Of a DNA stretch of 7,774 nucleotides, positions 4,989-7,774 are shown in pieces; position 1 is the stretch's first letter; each line of letters starts with the position of its first letter. The position numbers were made by a program, and so were the translations under genes. The stretch is from Desulfonatronum sp. (lineage in GTDB: Bacteria; Desulfobacterota; Desulfovibrionia; Desulfovibrionales; Desulfonatronaceae), in the NCBI GenBank assembly GCA_007127655.1, contig SKYX01000129.1:1-7774 (forward strand). The letters are read 5' to 3'. The notes under the pieces were generated by a model. That model was not told the origin of the DNA. It saw nothing but the letters and a program-made list of their open reading frames with translations, and did no database searches.

Positions 4989-7251
4989 CTCCAAATCCTC
5001 CGCGCTTTCTCCCAAGCAGGGAGGAACGCCGCCGGAAAGCCGGTTCAGCGGCCTGCTGGTGTTCATGGGCGGCATGGTGCTGGTGGCCATCCTCTCCGGG
5101 CTGAGCTTCGAGCCCGGAGCAAGGATTTTCGTCGAGGGTGAGATCGCCGGCCACGACGTCACCGCCCCCCGGGACCTGCTTATCGAGGACCAGGAATCCA
5201 CCCTCGCGCGCCGGGACATGGTGGCCCAAAGCCAGCCGCCGATCTTCGACCTGGCCCAGATGCCCTTTGCTCAGATGGCCCGCCGAATCGTCAGTCTGCT
5301 GGACGTGATCGCATCGGCCACCCCGGAAACCACGCTCCAGGTCCAGAACCTGGTGGCCGAGGAGCTGAACATCCGCATTCCGGCCGGGATGTGGGCCGAA
5401 TGGAACAGGCAGTCCTTCCAGAATATGGTGGTCCTGGAAGTCCTGCCCTGGCTGGAGAATACCTACCAGAAAGGCGTTCTGGCCGACCGCCGGTTCGCCT
5501 CGGACGTCGCCTCCGGAATGATCGTCCGGGACCTGGCCACGGACAACGAACAACTGCAGCTCAGCTCTGCTGATTTTCCGGATCTGGACGGCGTGATGCG
5601 CGCCCTGGACCTGCATCTGCGGGTCAACCTGAACCTGCCGGTAACCGCGCGTCGCGCCGTGGAAGAGTTGCTGGCCCCCCTGCTGCGACCCAACCTGACC
5701 TTGAACCAGGAAGCGACCCAGGCCCGGTTGACCAGCACAGTGCAGGCCGTGGAACCTGTCTTCTACCAGATCAAAAAGGGCGAGATCATCGTCCGCAAGG
5801 CCGAGCGGGTCACCGCGGAGCAGCAGCAAAAAATGCAGGCCTTTTTTGCCGCCCGAGACGGTAGGTACGACTGGGACCGCTTCAGCGGGGTGCTGATCAT
5901 TTCCCTGATCTTCAGTCTGGGCATTTTCAATGCCGCGGCTCCTCCCGGCAGACTGCTGACCACCAAGGACGCTCTGCTGCTGGCCTCGGTGATGCTCACA
6001 TTCGCGGCCATGGCCAAGTTCGTGGCCCTGTACCGCTTTCCCCTGAGCCGGGAATTATTGACCATGACCCCGGACATCTTCGTATACAGCCTGCCCGTGG
6101 CCGGGGCCGCCGGGGTGCTGGCCCTGTTCTTTCCTTTGTTGATCTGTGTTTTTTCCGGAGCCCTGCTGGCCTTTCTCTGCGCCCAGATGCTTCATGCCGG
6201 GTTCGACGTGTTCCTGTTCTACCTCGTGGGCGCGGTGGGCTGCGCCATGCTCCTGCGCGGCGCCCAAACCAGGACGGACATCCTGCGCGCGGGGCTGCCC
6301 CTGCTTGGCCTGCTCCTCGGAACCTGGGCCGCCTTGAACCTTCTGGACTTCCAAAGCCTCTCCTGGTTCGCCGCCGGCGCGGTGTTCAGCGCTGCCGGAG
6401 CGATGCTGTCCATCCTGCTGCTCCTGGCCTTCAGCCCGGTGGTGGAATATCTATTCGGCTACACCTCGCGGTTCAAGCTGCTGGAAATGATGAGCCTGGA
6501 ACAGCCCTTGCTTCAGTCCTTGATGGTCAACGCTCCTGGGACCTACCACCACTGCCTGATCGTGGCCAACATGGCCGAGGCCGGAGCCAAGGCCGTGGGC
6601 GCCAATCCGTTGCTGGCCAAGGTCGCGGCCCTGTACCACGACATCGGCAAGATCAAGAACCCGCACTACTTCATCGAGAACCAGTTTGGTTGCGAGAACC
6701 GGCACGACAAGCTGGCCCCGTCCATGAGCGCCCTGATCCTGATCGCCCACGTCAAAAAGGGCGTGGAACTGGCCACGGAACACAAACTCGGCGCGGAAAT
6801 CACTGATTTGATCCAACAGCACCACGGGACACGCCTGATCGTCTATTTTTACCAGAAGGCCCTTAAAATATGCGCGGAAAAGGGCACGGAATGCGTCCGG
6901 GAGGACGATTTCCGGTATCCGGGTCCCAAGCCGCAAACCAAGGAAGCCGGGATCATTCTTCTGGCCGACGCCATCGAGGCTTCCAGCCGAACCCTGGTCG
7001 ACCCCACGCCCAGCCGGGTGCGCAACCACATCCAGAACATGGTGCGCACCGTGTTCAACGAAGGCCAGTTGGACGAATCGGACCTCAGCCTGAAGGACCT
7101 GAACATCCTCAGCGAAACCTTTCAACGCATCCTGACCGGAATTTTCCACCAACGCATCGACTACCCCAAGCCCGGAATCCATGCCGCATCGAAGCCGTCC
7201 AAGCCCGAGCCAACGAAGCCCCTTCCGCCCCGCACCGCCCCGGCCCACTGA
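4942..7251 (+). CDS. pgpH: 7TM receptor-type HD phosphodiesterase, probable cyclic di-AMP hydrolase (PgpH family)
   Basis: A 769-residue membrane protein with PgpH architecture; PgpH of Listeria cleaves cyclic di-AMP. After a Lys/Ser/Pro-rich cytoplasmic tail, a transmembrane helix (about 36-54) leads to a large extracytoplasmic 7TMR-HDED domain (about 57-312). Six or seven hydrophobic helices follow (about 314-332, 342-364, 377-397, 398-417, 422-438, 446-467, 473-497), then the cytoplasmic HD domain (about 515-735). The metal ligands appear complete: His536/His537 in GTYHHC, His566-Asp567 in YHDIGK, His603, His627-His628 in QQHHGT, and Asp676 in LADAIEAS. The C-terminal 25 residues are a Lys/Pro-rich tail. 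ATG 4942 or 4948 would start inside phoH; no later start precedes the first helix, so the overlap seems real. Family is certain; the cyclic di-AMP substrate is inferred. Confidence 0.92.
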   Translation: MPMTDSHAKTPPKKPSSKSSALSPKQGGTPPESRFSGLLVFMGGMVLVAILSGLSFEPGARIFVEGEIAGHDVTAPRDLLIEDQESTLARRDMVAQSQPPIFDLAQMPFAQMARRIVSLLDVIASATPETTLQVQNLVAEELNIRIPAGMWAEWNRQSFQNMVVLEVLPWLENTYQKGVLADRRFASDVASGMIVRDLATDNEQLQLSSADFPDLDGVMRALDLHLRVNLNLPVTARRAVEELLAPLLRPNLTLNQEATQARLTSTVQAVEPVFYQIKKGEIIVRKAERVTAEQQQKMQAFFAARDGRYDWDRFSGVLIISLIFSLGIFNAAAPPGRLLTTKDALLLASVMLTFAAMAKFVALYRFPLSRELLTMTPDIFVYSLPVAGAAGVLALFFPLLICVFSGALLAFLCAQMLHAGFDVFLFYLVGAVGCAMLLRGAQTRTDILRAGLPLLGLLLGTWAALNLLDFQSLSWFAAGAVFSAAGAMLSILLLLAFSPVVEYLFGYTSRFKLLEMMSLEQPLLQSLMVNAPGTYHHCLIVANMAEAGAKAVGANPLLAKVAALYHDIGKIKNPHYFIENQFGCENRHDKLAPSMSALILIAHVKKGVELATEHKLGAEITDLIQQHHGTRLIVYFYQKALKICAEKGTECVREDDFRYPGPKPQTKEAGIILLADAIEASSRTLVDPTPSRVRNHIQNMVRTVFNEGQLDESDLSLKDLNILSETFQRILTGIFHQRIDYPKPGIHAASKPSKPEPTKPLPPRTAPAH

Positions 7252-7732
7252 ATTCGGGCTGCTGCGGGACGCCGAGACCCTGCGTCATCCGGTCCTCCCG
7301 TTGAGCCGCGCGGAACTCCAGGACATCGTGACCCGGATACTGGATATCGCGGCCCTTTCCGGGAACCCTTCCGGCGCTTTCGGCCAACCAGTCTTGGAAC
7401 TGCGGATCACTTCGGACAGAGGAATCACGGACCTGCACCAAAGGCACCTGGGTGGAGCGGGGCCGACCAACGTGCTCAGCTTTCCGGCGGAATCGGCCTC
7501 CGACTCCGCGCCAGAAACGAACGTAGCCCAGGGCTCCATCGTCATCAGCGCTGACGCGGTGCTCCGGGAGGCCTTCCTCTACGGCCAGGACCCGCGCGAT
7601 CACTTCGTCCGTCTGCTGACCCACGCCCTGCTCCACCTGGCCGGCTTCGACCACGGCGAAATCATGGACAACCTGACCGAACACGTCGTCGAGCACTTGC
7701 GAGAAGCCCCTGATGTTACAGCGACCTTATAA
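7181..7732 (+). CDS. ybeY: Endoribonuclease YbeY, rRNA maturation factor
   Basis: YbeY is a zinc metalloprotein of the UPF0054 family needed for 16S rRNA 3'-end maturation and ribosome quality control. The zinc motif H-x3-H-x5-H is present as His148, His152 and His158 in THALLHLAGFDH; the usual HG at its front reads HA. The family block GPTNVLSFP is at 94-102, and GSIVIS (118-123) follows. The Arg that precedes this block in E. coli (Arg59) appears to be Leu90. With ATG 7181 the protein has 183 residues against about 150 for the family, and its first 71 bases overlap the HD gene. The first 22 or so residues are Arg/Pro/Ser-rich and outside the conserved domain, which begins near residue 25. 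No other ATG, GTG or TTG occurs before TTG 7301, so ATG 7181 is preferred despite only a GGA five bases upstream. It is complete, ending 42 bases before the window edge. Confidence 0.91.
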   Translation: MPHRSRPSPSQRSPFRPAPPRPTEFGLLRDAETLRHPVLPLSRAELQDIVTRILDIAALSGNPSGAFGQPVLELRITSDRGITDLHQRHLGGAGPTNVLSFPAESASDSAPETNVAQGSIVISADAVLREAFLYGQDPRDHFVRLLTHALLHLAGFDHGEIMDNLTEHVVEHLREAPDVTATL

Positions 7733-7774
7733 TGCAAGAAGCAACGCCACTGAAGATGTAACCACGGGGATCAC

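Noticed and set aside
3804..5219. Long minus-strand open frame of 471 codons opposite moaA/phoH, with others at 1335-2264, 2880-3740 and 4957-5829
   Set aside because: They lie opposite strongly conserved + strand genes, show no domain or motif, and are expected from stop-poor antisense frames in GC-rich codon usage.
7728..7733. TATAAT at the ybeY stop codon as a promoter for a downstream gene
   Set aside because: The closest -35-like hexamer, TTGCGA at 7697-7702, is 25 bases away, too far for sigma-70 spacing; the match includes the stop codon and is probably chance.
7733..7762. Nine-codon open frame (MQEATPLKM) starting right after the ybeY stop
   Set aside because: No ribosome site and too short to judge; a start abutting a stop can arise by chance in TAATG-like sequence.

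Overview
The window reads as core chromosome from a GC-rich, Gram-negative sulfate-reducing bacterium, most likely of the Desulfovibrionales (Desulfovibrio/Desulfonatronum type). That placement is inferred from protein flavour: a short DksA with a Cys4 zinc finger, an NFACT protein in a Gram-negative background, and a GPTNVLSFP-type YbeY. It was not tested by any search. All genes lie on the + strand and code densely. No transposase, phage gene, CRISPR array, tRNA or rRNA was seen.

Layout: (1) positions 2-571 carry the C-terminal part of a Tim44-like domain protein whose true start lies before the window, closed by a strong intrinsic terminator at 605-655. (2) The 301-base gap 572-872 holds that terminator, a good sigma-70-type promoter (TTGCCT, 17 bases, TATAAT), a small dyad, a second -10-like element, and a leader ending in a clear Shine-Dalgarno sequence. 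(3) dksA (873-1235) is followed with no spacing and in the same frame (TAA then ATG) by an NFACT/RqcH-like gene (1236-2834). (4) Directly after that stop codon lies a short imperfect inverted repeat (2835-2887), then moaA (2919-3980). (5) phoH (4011-4988), a 7TM-HD phosphodiesterase of the PgpH family (4942-7251) and ybeY (7181-7732) form a tightly packed set whose reading frames overlap. The last 42 bases hold no recognisable gene.

Functional reading: the genes centre on RNA, ribosomes and stress. DksA tunes RNA polymerase with ppGpp. NFACT/RqcH proteins act on obstructed large ribosomal subunits. PhoH is a predicted ATPase/RNA-associated protein, and YbeY is an RNase-fold protein of rRNA maturation. 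The HD protein probably hydrolyses cyclic di-AMP. MoaA is the metabolic exception: it starts molybdopterin synthesis, which suits an anaerobe relying on formate dehydrogenases and other Mo/W enzymes. I found no clear novel system. The points most worth a second look are the dksA-NFACT junction, the apparent loss of the Asp of the RqcH Asp-Arg motif, an apparent Arg-to-Leu change in YbeY, the inverted repeat after the NFACT gene, and the out-of-frame overlaps in the phoH-ybeY cluster.
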